A stretch of DNA of 64,000 nucleotides, from NCBI GenBank assembly GCA_902775345.1, contig CACYLW010000002.1, positions 62,001-126,000 on the forward strand, written 5' to 3'. Below the pieces are notes generated by a model that saw nothing but the letters and a program-made list of their open reading frames with translations, was not told the DNA's origin and searched no databases. The stretch's first letter is position 1. The number at the start of each line of letters is the position of its first letter. Positions 26,690 to 34,872 of this stretch are shown here, piece after piece. The DNA comes from an uncultured Eubacteriales bacterium. Its GTDB lineage: Bacteria > Bacillota > Clostridia > Peptostreptococcales > Anaerovoracaceae. The position numbers and the translations under genes were made by a program.

Positions 26690-27922
26690 ATGAAAAACGT
26701 TAAATGTCTTAAATGCATAAAGTGCGGAAAGGAATATGAGGCGCTTCCTGACGCTACTACATGCGAATGCGGGGGGATCCTCGATGTCATCTATGATTAT
26801 GATTACATAAGGGAAAACTTTACGCCTGACGACATATCGTCGAGTGACAACTACACGATGTGGCGCTACCGCCCGTTCCTCCCGGTAGAGGAGGACACCG
26901 TACAGCCGCCTCTGAGAGTTGGCTGGTCGCCTCTGTATGAAGAGCCGAGGATGGCCGAAAAACTTGGTATAAGAAAGTTCTGGCTCAAGGATGACGGTCT
27001 CAACCCTACGGCATCACTTAAGGACAGAGCAAGCTCCATGGGTGTGGCAAAGGCCATAGAAGCCGGCTACGATACTATAGCATGCTCCTCGACAGGAAAC
27101 GCTGCAAGCTCGCTGGCCGGAAATGCCGCGGCTGCGGGACTCAAGACCTATATCTTCGTTCCTGAAAGAGCACCGATAGGCAAAGTGGCTCAGCTCCTCA
27201 TCTTCGGAGCAAATGTCGTTTCGGTCAAGGGCAATTACGAGGAGACCTTCGAACTTTCGAAAGCCGCTATTGATGAATACGGCTGGTACAACAGGAACGC
27301 CGCGATCAACTGCTACCTGATGGAAGGCAAAAAGACTGTCGCGCTTGAGATAGCTGAGCAGCTGGGATGGAAGATCCCTGACTATGTAGCTCTCTCGACG
27401 GGAGACGGCTGCACCATCGCCGGAGTGTGGAAAGGATTCAAGGATCTCTACAATGCCGGATTTACCGACAAACTGCCTAAACTGATCTCGGTACAGTCTG
27501 TCAACACATGCCCTATAAACAGGGCCGCGCGTACCGGAGAGCCATGGGAACCGATGGAAGAGAACACACTGGCCGATTCCATCTCGGTAGGCGTACCGCG
27601 CAACCCTGACAAGGCTATCAATGCCATAGTGGAGTCAGGAGGCATCCCTGTGGAAGTCACTGACGACGAGATACTTGAAGCTATGAGGATCACAGGCAGA
27701 GAGTGCGGAGTCTTCGGCGAGCCTGCAGGAGTTACCGGCATGGCCGGCCTCAAAAAGCTCTGTGAGGAGGGCAGGATACCTGCGGATGCAAGCGTAGTGG
27801 CAATAGTAACAGGCAACGGACTCAAGGATACTGTCAACGGAATCAAGGCAGCAGGAGAGCCTGTAAAACTCGAGCCGGATATCGACAAATTCCGTGCGTA
27901 CTATGAGCAGCTGAACAAATAA
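26690..27922 (+). CDS. thrC: Threonine synthase
   Basis: 410 residues. An N-terminal zinc-ribbon-like segment (Cys-Leu-Lys-Cys...Cys-Gly-Lys...Cys-Glu-Cys-Gly-Gly) is typical of archaeal/clostridial ThrC. The PLP lysine lies in Pro-Thr-Ala-Ser-Leu-Lys-Asp-Arg, and the phosphate-binding loop is Ser-Ser-Thr-Gly-Asn-Ala-Ala. The enzyme makes L-threonine from O-phosphohomoserine. Some members of this subfamily act on other substrates such as cysteate, so the call is good but not absolute. The ribosome binding site is AAAGGAG. The gene is followed by a new promoter. Confidence 0.88.
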   Translation: MKNVKCLKCIKCGKEYEALPDATTCECGGILDVIYDYDYIRENFTPDDISSSDNYTMWRYRPFLPVEEDTVQPPLRVGWSPLYEEPRMAEKLGIRKFWLKDDGLNPTASLKDRASSMGVAKAIEAGYDTIACSSTGNAASSLAGNAAAAGLKTYIFVPERAPIGKVAQLLIFGANVVSVKGNYEETFELSKAAIDEYGWYNRNAAINCYLMEGKKTVALEIAEQLGWKIPDYVALSTGDGCTIAGVWKGFKDLYNAGFTDKLPKLISVQSVNTCPINRAARTGEPWEPMEENTLADSISVGVPRNPDKAINAIVESGGIPVEVTDDEILEAMRITGRECGVFGEPAGVTGMAGLKKLCEEGRIPADASVVAIVTGNGLKDTVNGIKAAGEPVKLEPDIDKFRAYYEQLNK

Positions 27923-28001
27923 AAAGATACCAGAGAAAACACATATATTTATTGACATATAAAAAATTTTTTGGCATCATAAAAATATACTAGACAATTA
28001 A

Positions 28002-28030
28002 TTATCACATTGAAAATATACTGTTATAAT
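28002..28030 (+). promoter_or_regulatory. Strong promoter for the PLP enzyme at 28054
   Basis: TTATCA (28002-28007), 17 bases, perfect TATAAT (28025-28030), in a very AT-rich gap. A second, separate TTGACA is present at 27952-27957. The GGAGG ribosome binding site follows directly, leaving a leader of only about 20 bases. Confidence 0.6.
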
Positions 28031-28053
28031 CTTAATAATAACGGAGGTACAAA

Positions 28054-29526
28054 ATGCTTGATCTCACTATTAAAGAAAAAGGGTTGAAAAACAATATCGA
28101 GCGTGCCAAGGCTCAGAACATCATCCTGCCGACCATCGATCAGCAGATGCATCCTGAGAAAGTTCCTGAAAAGATCCTTGAAAAGCTGAAAGGCGTAGGA
28201 CTCTGGGACATCGATCCTGTAAACCTCTTCCGTATCACATGGAAGAACGAGCAGAAGGACTCCGGCGGACTCTTCCACGGGCCTAACTACATCGTTATCC
28301 CTCCTGAACTCTCCGGTGTAAAGTGCAAGATCATCTGCATGATCGGCAAGTGGTTCCCTACAGGCTGCCACAAGGTAGGTGCATCTTATGGATGTCTCGT
28401 ACCTGAGCTTGTTACAGGCCAGTTTGACTCCGGCTATCACAAGGCAGTATGGCCTTCAACAGGCAACTACTGCAGAGGCGGCGCATTCGACAGCGCACTC
28501 CTCGGAGTTTACTCGATCGCTATCCTTCCTGAGGGAATGAGCCGTGAGAGATTCGACTGGCTCAAGAACGTCGCCAGCGAGGTTATCGCTACACCTGGAA
28601 CAGAGTCCAACGTAAAGGAGATCTTCGACAAGACTCATGAGCTGAGAGCTACAAGAGAAGACGTCTGGATCCTCAACCAGTTCGAGCAGATGGGCAACTA
28701 CATGTGGCACTACAATGTAACAGGTAATGCCATCGCAGAGGCATTCGAAGAGATGAAGGGTGAGAACGACAGGCTCTTCGGTATGGCATTCACATCCGGC
28801 TCCGCAGGAACAATGGCTTCCGGCGACAGACTAAAAGAGCTGTATCCTGGCGCTAAGCTGGCTGTTGGTGAAGCTCTCCAGTGCCCGACACTCCTCGACA
28901 ACGGATTCGGTGCTCACAGGATCGAAGGTATCGGAGACAAGCATGTTCCATGGATCCACAACATCAAAAATACTGACATGGTCATCGCCATCGACGATGA
29001 AGACTCCCAGAACCTCCTCAGACTCTTCAATGAGCCTGTCGGACGTGACTACCTCAAGGAGCAGGGTGTTGATCCTGAACTCGTTGACCTCCTCGGATAC
29101 TTCGGCATCAGCGGCATAGCTAATCTGCTCTGCTGCATCAAGATGGCCAAGTACTATGAACTGACAGAGAACGATGTACTGGCGACAGTAATGACAGACT
29201 CTTCAGTCATGTATCAGTCAAGGATCAAGGAACTGCAGGATGAGCAGGGCGAGTACACACACGAGAAGGCTGCACTCCACTACAACAAGCACATCCTCGA
29301 CGAGAAGGACGACAACCTCATGGAACTGACCTACAAGGACAGAAAGAGGATCCACAACCTGAAGTACTACACATGGGTAGAGCAGCAGGGCAAGACAGTC
29401 GACGAAATCAATGCTCTCTGGTACGACGAAGAGAACACATGGGGCGCTCTCCGCAAGGAAGCATCCAAGGTCGACGAGCTCATCAACGAGTTCAACGAGG
29501 CTACAGGACTGCTCAAGAACCTGTAA
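28054..29526 (+). CDS. PLP-dependent fold-type II enzyme, substrate unknown
   Basis: 490 residues. The likely PLP lysine is K107 in Pro-Thr-Gly-Cys-His-Lys-Val-Gly-Ala-Ser, matching the Lys-containing loop of tryptophan-synthase-beta/cysteine-synthase relatives. The cofactor phosphate loop would be Ser-Thr-Gly-Asn-Tyr-Cys (135-140), and Thr-Ser-Gly-Ser-Ala-Gly-Thr (about 248-254) resembles the second phosphate loop. It is longer than cysteine synthases and has family-specific N- and C-terminal extensions. It is not YgeX (diaminopropionate ammonia lyase). It has its own promoter and terminator and a codon choice rich in C-ending codons, which points to high expression. It may be an amino-acid lyase of fermentation, but the reaction is not known. 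Confidence 0.75.
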   Translation: MLDLTIKEKGLKNNIERAKAQNIILPTIDQQMHPEKVPEKILEKLKGVGLWDIDPVNLFRITWKNEQKDSGGLFHGPNYIVIPPELSGVKCKIICMIGKWFPTGCHKVGASYGCLVPELVTGQFDSGYHKAVWPSTGNYCRGGAFDSALLGVYSIAILPEGMSRERFDWLKNVASEVIATPGTESNVKEIFDKTHELRATREDVWILNQFEQMGNYMWHYNVTGNAIAEAFEEMKGENDRLFGMAFTSGSAGTMASGDRLKELYPGAKLAVGEALQCPTLLDNGFGAHRIEGIGDKHVPWIHNIKNTDMVIAIDDEDSQNLLRLFNEPVGRDYLKEQGVDPELVDLLGYFGISGIANLLCCIKMAKYYELTENDVLATVMTDSSVMYQSRIKELQDEQGEYTHEKAALHYNKHILDEKDDNLMELTYKDRKRIHNLKYYTWVEQQGKTVDEINALWYDEENTWGALRKEASKVDELINEFNEATGLLKNL

Positions 29527-29555
29527 GATTACAAAAAATTATGAAAAAACAACAA

Positions 29556-29587
29556 ATGAGGCTGTTCAAAACAGCCTCATTTTGTTT
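29556..29587 (+). terminator. Rho-independent terminator of the PLP enzyme gene
   Basis: ATGAGGCTGTT (29556-29566), loop CAA, AACAGCCTCAT (29570-29580), then TTTGTTT. An A-rich stretch precedes it. Confidence 0.92.
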
Positions 29588-29642
29588 AGCCGGATAAGCG
29601 CGGCCGGACGCTCAAAACATAAAACCATTTTGCTTATTTTTC

Positions 29643-29671
29643 TTGTCTTTGAAGATTCTAAGAATTATAAT
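29643..29671 (+). promoter_or_regulatory. Promoter of the purine nucleoside ABC transporter operon
   Basis: TTGTCT (29643-29648), 17 bases, TATAAT (29666-29671), followed by TAA. The -35, spacing and -10 are the same as upstream of the MerR gene (45630-45658). The leader to the binding protein start is about 95 bases; I see no purine riboswitch core in it. Confidence 0.65.
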
Positions 29672-29770
29672 TAAGTCATCATAAACCTATCTGCTGATAC
29701 GTTAGGATAGTGTTCTCAAAATGTGATCGGCAGAGTTTTCTGTGTATTTATAACAGGGAGGATAATGATT

Positions 29771-31006
29771 ATGAAGAAAAGACTTATTGCTTTATTGGTT
29801 TGCTTAGTAATGGTAATGATGCCAATGCTGGCAGCCTGCGGCGGCGGTGGCGGCGAAGAAGCTCCGGCCGGAGACGAAGGCGGAGATTTCAAGGTCGCGC
29901 TGATTTGTCTGCACGATGAGAATTCGACTTATGACCTCAACTTCATCAACGGATTCAAGGAGGCCATGGGTGAACTGGGTCTCAGCGAGGATCAGTACAT
30001 GATCAAGACAGGCGTTCCTGAAGGCCAGGAGTGCTACGACGCAGCTGCTGAACTTGCTGATGCGGGCTGCAAGCTGATCTTCTCCGACTCGTTCGGTCAT
30101 CAGGACTACATGCTGCAGGCAGCTCAGGAATTCCCTGAAGTTCAGTTCGTAAGCTGCACAGGCACAAACGCAGCTTCCTCCGGAGCTGACAACATGCACA
30201 ATGCGTTCGCTTCGATTTATGAAGGACGTTATCTTGCAGGCGTTGCAGCAGGCATGAAGCTCAACGAGATCAAGGAAGCCGGAAAGCTCAAAGGCGACGC
30301 ACCTAAGATGGGATATGTCGGAGCATTCACTTATGCAGAGGTTATCTCCGGATACACATCGTTCTATCTCGGCGCAAAGAGCGTATGCCCGGATGTAACA
30401 ATGGACGTAACATTCACAGGTTCATGGTATGACGAGACAGCTGAAAAGGAAGGCGCTACAAAGCTGATCCAGGGCGGCTGCGATCTGATCTCACAGCACG
30501 CTGACTCCTTCGGAGCTCCTACAGCATGCGAGAACGCCGGAATCCCGAATGTATCCTACAACGGAAGCACAAAGGAAGCTGGTCCTAACACTTACATCAT
30601 CTCGTCCAGGATCAACTGGGCTCCATTCTTCAAGATGGCTTCTGAAGCAGTTCAGAAGGGTGAGGCATTTGACACCAACTACACAGGAACTATCGATACC
30701 GGTTCTGTTGAACTCACAGAGCTCAACGAGGATGTTGCTGCTGAAGGAACAGCAGAGAAGCTCGAAGAGGTTAAGGCAGGTCTCAAGGATGGTTCCATCC
30801 ATGTATTTGACACAAGCACATTCACCGTTGGAGGAAAGGCAGTGGATGCATCCAATGTACCTGCTGACACTACATATGCAGACTTTGACCCTGCTAATGC
30901 AGAGGCACTCGTTGCTGACGGATACTATCATGAATCCGAGTTCAGATCAGCTCCGTACTTCGACCTCAACATTGACGGCATCAACCTGCTCGATACAAAG
31001 TTCTAA
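29771..31006 (+). CDS. BMP family ABC transporter substrate-binding lipoprotein (purine nucleoside type)
   Basis: 411 residues from ATG 29771, nine bases after AGGGAGG; earlier in-frame starts at 29723 and 29765 are less well placed. The signal peptide ends in the lipobox Leu-Ala-Ala-Cys (C23), then a Gly/Glu linker. The mature protein starts Phe-Lys-Val-Ala-Leu-Ile and continues with the Bmp/PnrA/Med fold, including the Gly-Phe-Lys-Glu-Ala and Gly-Ala-Phe-Thr-Tyr-Ala-Glu-Val segments. Such proteins bind purine nucleosides outside the membrane. The downstream ATPase, permeases and adenine deaminase strongly support a purine substrate. Confidence 0.9.
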   Translation: MKKRLIALLVCLVMVMMPMLAACGGGGGEEAPAGDEGGDFKVALICLHDENSTYDLNFINGFKEAMGELGLSEDQYMIKTGVPEGQECYDAAAELADAGCKLIFSDSFGHQDYMLQAAQEFPEVQFVSCTGTNAASSGADNMHNAFASIYEGRYLAGVAAGMKLNEIKEAGKLKGDAPKMGYVGAFTYAEVISGYTSFYLGAKSVCPDVTMDVTFTGSWYDETAEKEGATKLIQGGCDLISQHADSFGAPTACENAGIPNVSYNGSTKEAGPNTYIISSRINWAPFFKMASEAVQKGEAFDTNYTGTIDTGSVELTELNEDVAAEGTAEKLEEVKAGLKDGSIHVFDTSTFTVGGKAVDASNVPADTTYADFDPANAEALVADGYYHESEFRSAPYFDLNIDGINLLDTKF

Positions 31007-31054
31007 AACTGACTGGAACAGACCTAACGTAACAACAGCATAACTGTTGACAGC

Positions 31055-31092
31055 CTTGGCCGGTCTCGTGAAGACGGGATCGGCCAAGTTTT
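31055..31092 (+). terminator. Terminator/attenuator between binding protein and ABC ATPase
   Basis: CTTGGCCG (31055-31062) and CGGCCAAG (31081-31088) form a GC-rich stem, extended by partial pairing inside, followed by TTTTA. It lies inside the transporter operon, so it probably lets the binding protein be made in excess over the membrane parts. Confidence 0.7.
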
Positions 31093-31138
31093 AAAAAGAA
31101 AGCAATAATTATCATATCTTCGAAAGGGGGGGATTATT

Positions 31139-32713
31139 TTGCAGGACAGCAGAACACCCGCAGTTTCGATGAGAAACATTACCAAGACATTCGGCACCAT
31201 CACTGCCAATAAGAATGTCGATCTCGATATATATCGCGGAGAAATACTGTCGCTCCTCGGTGAGAACGGCTCGGGCAAGACGACGCTGATGAACATGCTC
31301 TCCGGAATCTATTTCCCGGATGAGGGCGAGATCTTTATCGATGGAAAGCCTGTCGTCATATCTTCGCCGAAAATTGCATCCGAGCTGGGCATTGGAATGA
31401 TCCACCAGCACTTCAAGCTCGTAAATGTCTTTACTGCTGCTCAGAACATCATACTCGGCATAGACCAGAATTCCGAAAACGGAAAGAAGATCCCGGGATT
31501 CAGCAAGCTCGATGTCGAAAATGCGTCAAAGAAGATACGCGAGATATGTGATCTCTACGGATTTGATGTAGATCCTGATCAGAAGGTCTACGACATGTCT
31601 GTGTCACAGAAGCAGACAGTTGAGATCGTAAAGGTTCTTTATAAGGGTGCAGACATACTTATACTCGATGAGCCTACCGCGGTACTGACTCCGCAGGAGA
31701 CAGAAAAACTCTTTACGGTACTCCGCAACATGAGAGAAGCCGGAAAGACGGTAATCATCATCACGCACAAACTGCACGAGGTAGAGGCTATTTCAGATAA
31801 AGTAGCCATACTCCGCAAAGGCGAATATATCGGAACATTGATTACAAAGGAGACCAACGCCCAGGAGATGACCAACATGATGGTAGGGCGTGAGGTCAAA
31901 CTCAATATAGACAGACCTGAACCTCATGATGTAAAGCCTAGGATAAAGGTCAAAGGCCTTACGGTAAGGTCTGAAGACGGCCTGCTTAAGCTTGACGATG
32001 TATCCTTTACCGCGAACACGGGCGAAGTCCTCGGCATAGCCGGCATTTCCGGCTGCGGACAGAAGGAACTGCTTGAGGCAATAGCCGGCCTTCAGCCAAT
32101 TGAAAAAGGCGAGATCATTTACGTTGAAGATGACGGCACAGAAACGGATCTTGTAGGACTCAGCGACATGGAGATCGACGCCAAAGGAGTTTCCCTCGCG
32201 TTCGTTCCGGAAGACAGACTGGGCATGGGACTTGTTGCAAGCATGGACCTGGCCGACAACATGATGCTGAGATCTTTCAGGAGAAAGGGCAGCATTGCCG
32301 GATTCACTGACCGGAAGACTCCGAGAGAGCTTGCGGAAAGGGTAGTTGAAGAACTGGAAGTAGTGACTCCTAGTATCGAAACACCGGTACGCAGACTTTC
32401 AGGAGGTAATGTTCAGAAGGTGCTCGTAGGCCGTGAGATCGCCATGAATCCTACGGTGCTGATGTCTGCTTACGCAGTAAGAGGTCTCGACATCAACGCA
32501 TCGTATATCATATATGATCTTGTAAATCAGCAGAAGGAACGGGGCGTAGCTGTTATATTCGTCGGCGAAGACCTCGACGTGCTGCTCGAACTTTCAGACC
32601 GCATACTTGTTCTCTGCGGCGGCAAAGTGAGCGGAATAGTTGACGGCAGAACGGCGGATAAGAACGAAGTAGGTCTCCTCATGACAAAGCTTGGAGGTGA
32701 AGCAATTGGATAA
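31139..32713 (+). CDS. BMP-type ABC transporter, duplicated ATPase
   Basis: 524 residues from a TTG start behind AAAGGGGGGG. Two ABC domains are present. The first is complete: Walker A Gly-Glu-Asn-Gly-Ser-Gly-Lys-Thr (41-48), the family-type signature Met-Ser-Val-Ser-Gln-Lys-Gln and Walker B Leu-Ile-Leu-Asp-Glu-Pro-Thr. The second is degenerate: Gly-Ile-Ser-Gly-Cys-Gly-Gln-Lys in place of Walker A, a good Leu-Ser-Gly-Gly-Asn-Val-Gln-Lys signature, and Met-Ser-Ala-Tyr-Ala-Val-Arg-Gly-Leu-Asp where relatives usually have Gln-Pro-Thr-Arg-Gly-Leu-Asp. It powers nucleoside import with the two permeases downstream. Confidence 0.93.
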   Translation: MQDSRTPAVSMRNITKTFGTITANKNVDLDIYRGEILSLLGENGSGKTTLMNMLSGIYFPDEGEIFIDGKPVVISSPKIASELGIGMIHQHFKLVNVFTAAQNIILGIDQNSENGKKIPGFSKLDVENASKKIREICDLYGFDVDPDQKVYDMSVSQKQTVEIVKVLYKGADILILDEPTAVLTPQETEKLFTVLRNMREAGKTVIIITHKLHEVEAISDKVAILRKGEYIGTLITKETNAQEMTNMMVGREVKLNIDRPEPHDVKPRIKVKGLTVRSEDGLLKLDDVSFTANTGEVLGIAGISGCGQKELLEAIAGLQPIEKGEIIYVEDDGTETDLVGLSDMEIDAKGVSLAFVPEDRLGMGLVASMDLADNMMLRSFRRKGSIAGFTDRKTPRELAERVVEELEVVTPSIETPVRRLSGGNVQKVLVGREIAMNPTVLMSAYAVRGLDINASYIIYDLVNQQKERGVAVIFVGEDLDVLLELSDRILVLCGGKVSGIVDGRTADKNEVGLLMTKLGGEAIG

Positions 32714-33815
32714 GAAAACTAAGGAACCATTGATCCACATTACCAAGCGTAAGATGATCCCTAAGAAGCAGGAATGGGCGATAAGACTGGGAGGCATACT
32801 CGCAGCGCTGATCTTCTGCGCCATCATCACGACCATCACGACGCACCTGAATCCTCTCGCTGTTTACGCAAAGATGTGGGAAGGATCGTTCGGAAGTCCC
32901 CGTAAGTTCTGGGCTCTTCTCAAAGAACTTTCGTCGCTGCTGCTTATCGCGGTCGCGCTGGCTCCGGCTTTCAAGATGAAGTTCTGGAACCTCGGCGGCG
33001 GCGGCCAGGTAATGGCCGGAGTACTCGCAACGACAACAGTCATGATAACGGCTACAGATAAACTGCCTAACGGGGTAATAATACTTCTTTCACTGATTGC
33101 AGCACTTGCAGCCGGAGCTCTCTGGGCATTTATCCCGGCCTTCTGCAGGGCAAAATGGAACACCAACGAGACCCTGTTTACCCTTATGATGAACTACATA
33201 GCGACTCAGATCGTTGCATACTTCATCATCATATGGGAGCATCCGAAGGGCTCGGGCAAGATCGGCATTATCAACCAGACCTCACATACAGGCTGGCTGC
33301 CTACGATAGGAGGCAATCCGTATGCGCTGATCTTTATCGTATCCATTATTGTGACTATCTTCATGTATATCTACCTGAAGTACACCAAGCACGGCTATGA
33401 GCTTTCAGTAGTAGGTGAGAGTGAGAATACAGCCAGATACGTAGGCATCAATGTCGGAAAGGTCATAGTCCGTACACTGGTCCTCTGCGGTCTCATCTGC
33501 GGACTGACAGGCTGGCTGCTGGTAGCGGGAACTGACCACACCATGACAACGACCATAGAGGGAGGCAAAGGCTTCCTTGGCGTCATGGTTGCGTGGCTGG
33601 CGCACTTCAACCCTATTGGAATGATACTCTCAGGACTTCTGATGGTATTCATGGCTAAGGGCGGAAGCGAGATCTCGATGGCATTCGGACTCAACAGATC
33701 CTACGGAGACATACTTACGGGCATAATCCTGTTCTTCGTAATCGGAAGCGAGTTCTTCATCAACTATCAGATACACTTCCGTAAGTCGCACAGAAAGGAG
33801 GCTGCAGATGTTTAG
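32706..33815 (+). CDS. BMP-type ABC transporter permease 1
   Basis: 369 residues from TTG 32706, five bases after a GGAGGTGA ribosome binding site (32693-32700) and overlapping the ATPase end by eight bases; a longer reading from TTG 32691 would start inside that site. After a basic N-terminal tail there are about eight to nine membrane helices. Features of the nucleoside/ribose-type permease family are Trp-Asn-Leu-Gly-Gly-Gly-Gly-Gln and Asn-Glu-Thr-Leu-Phe-Thr-Leu-Met-Met-Asn-Tyr-Ile-Ala. It forms the channel with the second permease. Confidence 0.9.
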   Translation: MDKKTKEPLIHITKRKMIPKKQEWAIRLGGILAALIFCAIITTITTHLNPLAVYAKMWEGSFGSPRKFWALLKELSSLLLIAVALAPAFKMKFWNLGGGGQVMAGVLATTTVMITATDKLPNGVIILLSLIAALAAGALWAFIPAFCRAKWNTNETLFTLMMNYIATQIVAYFIIIWEHPKGSGKIGIINQTSHTGWLPTIGGNPYALIFIVSIIVTIFMYIYLKYTKHGYELSVVGESENTARYVGINVGKVIVRTLVLCGLICGLTGWLLVAGTDHTMTTTIEGGKGFLGVMVAWLAHFNPIGMILSGLLMVFMAKGGSEISMAFGLNRSYGDILTGIILFFVIGSEFFINYQIHFRKSHRKEAADV

Positions 33816-34794
33816 TTTAATATCATTCTTGCCGAGAGCCATCGTGCAGAGCGTTCCGCTCCTGCTTGGATGCGTCGGTGAGACGCTCAACGAGAAATCC
33901 GGCAGCCTTAACCTGGGTATTCCGGGCGTCATGTACGTCGGAGCCATATGCGGTGTAATCGGATCATTCATGTATGAAAATTCAGGAAGCGCGTTCAATC
34001 CTGTGATAGGCGTGATCATACCAATTATCACGTGCATGCTGGGAGCGTTAATGATGGGACTCATATTCTGTTTCCTGACTGTAACGCTCAGAGCTAACCA
34101 GAATGTAACAGGTCTTGCTATGACGACTTTCGGAGTAGGCTTCGGAAACTTCTTCGGCGGATCCATCATCAAGCTGACAGGCGCTGAGGTTCCTTCGATC
34201 ACACTTTCCGCAACGAGCAAGGCGTTCAAGACGACGCTGCCGTTCGCAGGCAAGGCAGGAGTTGTAGGAGAGCTGCTGTTCTCATACAGCTTCATGACAT
34301 ATGTTGCTATCATCATAGCTCTCCTGACCTCATACATGCTGAACAAGACCCGTACGGGACTTGAACTGAGAGCTGTCGGGGAGAACCCTGCTACAGCTGA
34401 TGCCGCCGGTATCAACATCAACAGGTATAAGTACTTTTCGATATGCATAGGATGCATGATAGCAGGCATAGGCGGTCTGTTCTATGTACTTGACTATGCT
34501 AACGGAGTATGGTCCAACGACGCATTCGGAGACCGCGGATGGCTCGCTATCGCACTCGTAATTTTCTCGATCTGGCGTCCGAACTGGGCGATCTGGGAAT
34601 CGATCCTCTTTGGCGGACTGTACATCCTGTATCTGTACATCCCTACAGGCACGAACTTCGCCATGAAGGAGATCTACAAGATGCTTCCGTATCTGGTTAC
34701 GATCATCGTGCTTATAGCCATAAGTCTAAGGAACAAGCACGAGAATCAGCCGCCTGAAGCTCTCGGACTGCCGTACTTCAGAGAAGACCGATAA
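33808..34794 (+). CDS. BMP-type ABC transporter permease 2
   Basis: 328 residues, starting eight bases before the stop of permease 1 and behind AAAGGAGG. About eight membrane helices. Family features include Leu-Gly-Glu-type Val-Gly-Glu-Thr-Leu-Asn-Glu-Lys-Ser-Gly near the N terminus, Asn-Leu-Gly-Ile-Pro-Gly and Gly-Glu-Asn-Pro-Ala-Thr-Ala-Asp-Ala-Ala-Gly-Ile in the cytoplasmic coupling loop. It pairs with permease 1 for nucleoside import. Confidence 0.9.
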   Translation: MFSLISFLPRAIVQSVPLLLGCVGETLNEKSGSLNLGIPGVMYVGAICGVIGSFMYENSGSAFNPVIGVIIPIITCMLGALMMGLIFCFLTVTLRANQNVTGLAMTTFGVGFGNFFGGSIIKLTGAEVPSITLSATSKAFKTTLPFAGKAGVVGELLFSYSFMTYVAIIIALLTSYMLNKTRTGLELRAVGENPATADAAGININRYKYFSICIGCMIAGIGGLFYVLDYANGVWSNDAFGDRGWLAIALVIFSIWRPNWAIWESILFGGLYILYLYIPTGTNFAMKEIYKMLPYLVTIIVLIAISLRNKHENQPPEALGLPYFREDR

Positions 34795-34821
34795 CATATC
34801 ATTTTTTCAGATAACACAGCT

Positions 34822-34847
34822 TGAAAGGCGCAAATATGCGCCTTTCA
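34822..34847. other. Perfect stem-loop between permease 2 and adenine deaminase
   Basis: TGAAAGGCGCA, loop AATA, TGCGCCTTTCA: an 11-base-pair perfect hairpin. No T-run follows on either strand, so it is not a standard terminator. It may set the 3' end or stability of the transporter message upstream of ade. Confidence 0.55.
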
Positions 34848-34872
34848 CTGCATAGGCAGAAAGGAGGGAGTC

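Noticed and set aside
28054-29526. Assignment of the PLP enzyme as YgeX (diaminopropionate ammonia lyase)
   Set aside because: Length (490 versus about 400) and the motif around the PLP lysine do not match YgeX as I know it.
29672-29770. Purine riboswitch in the leader of the nucleoside transporter
   Set aside because: The leader has some pairing potential (CTATC/GATAG) but none of the conserved junction bases of the purine riboswitch class.
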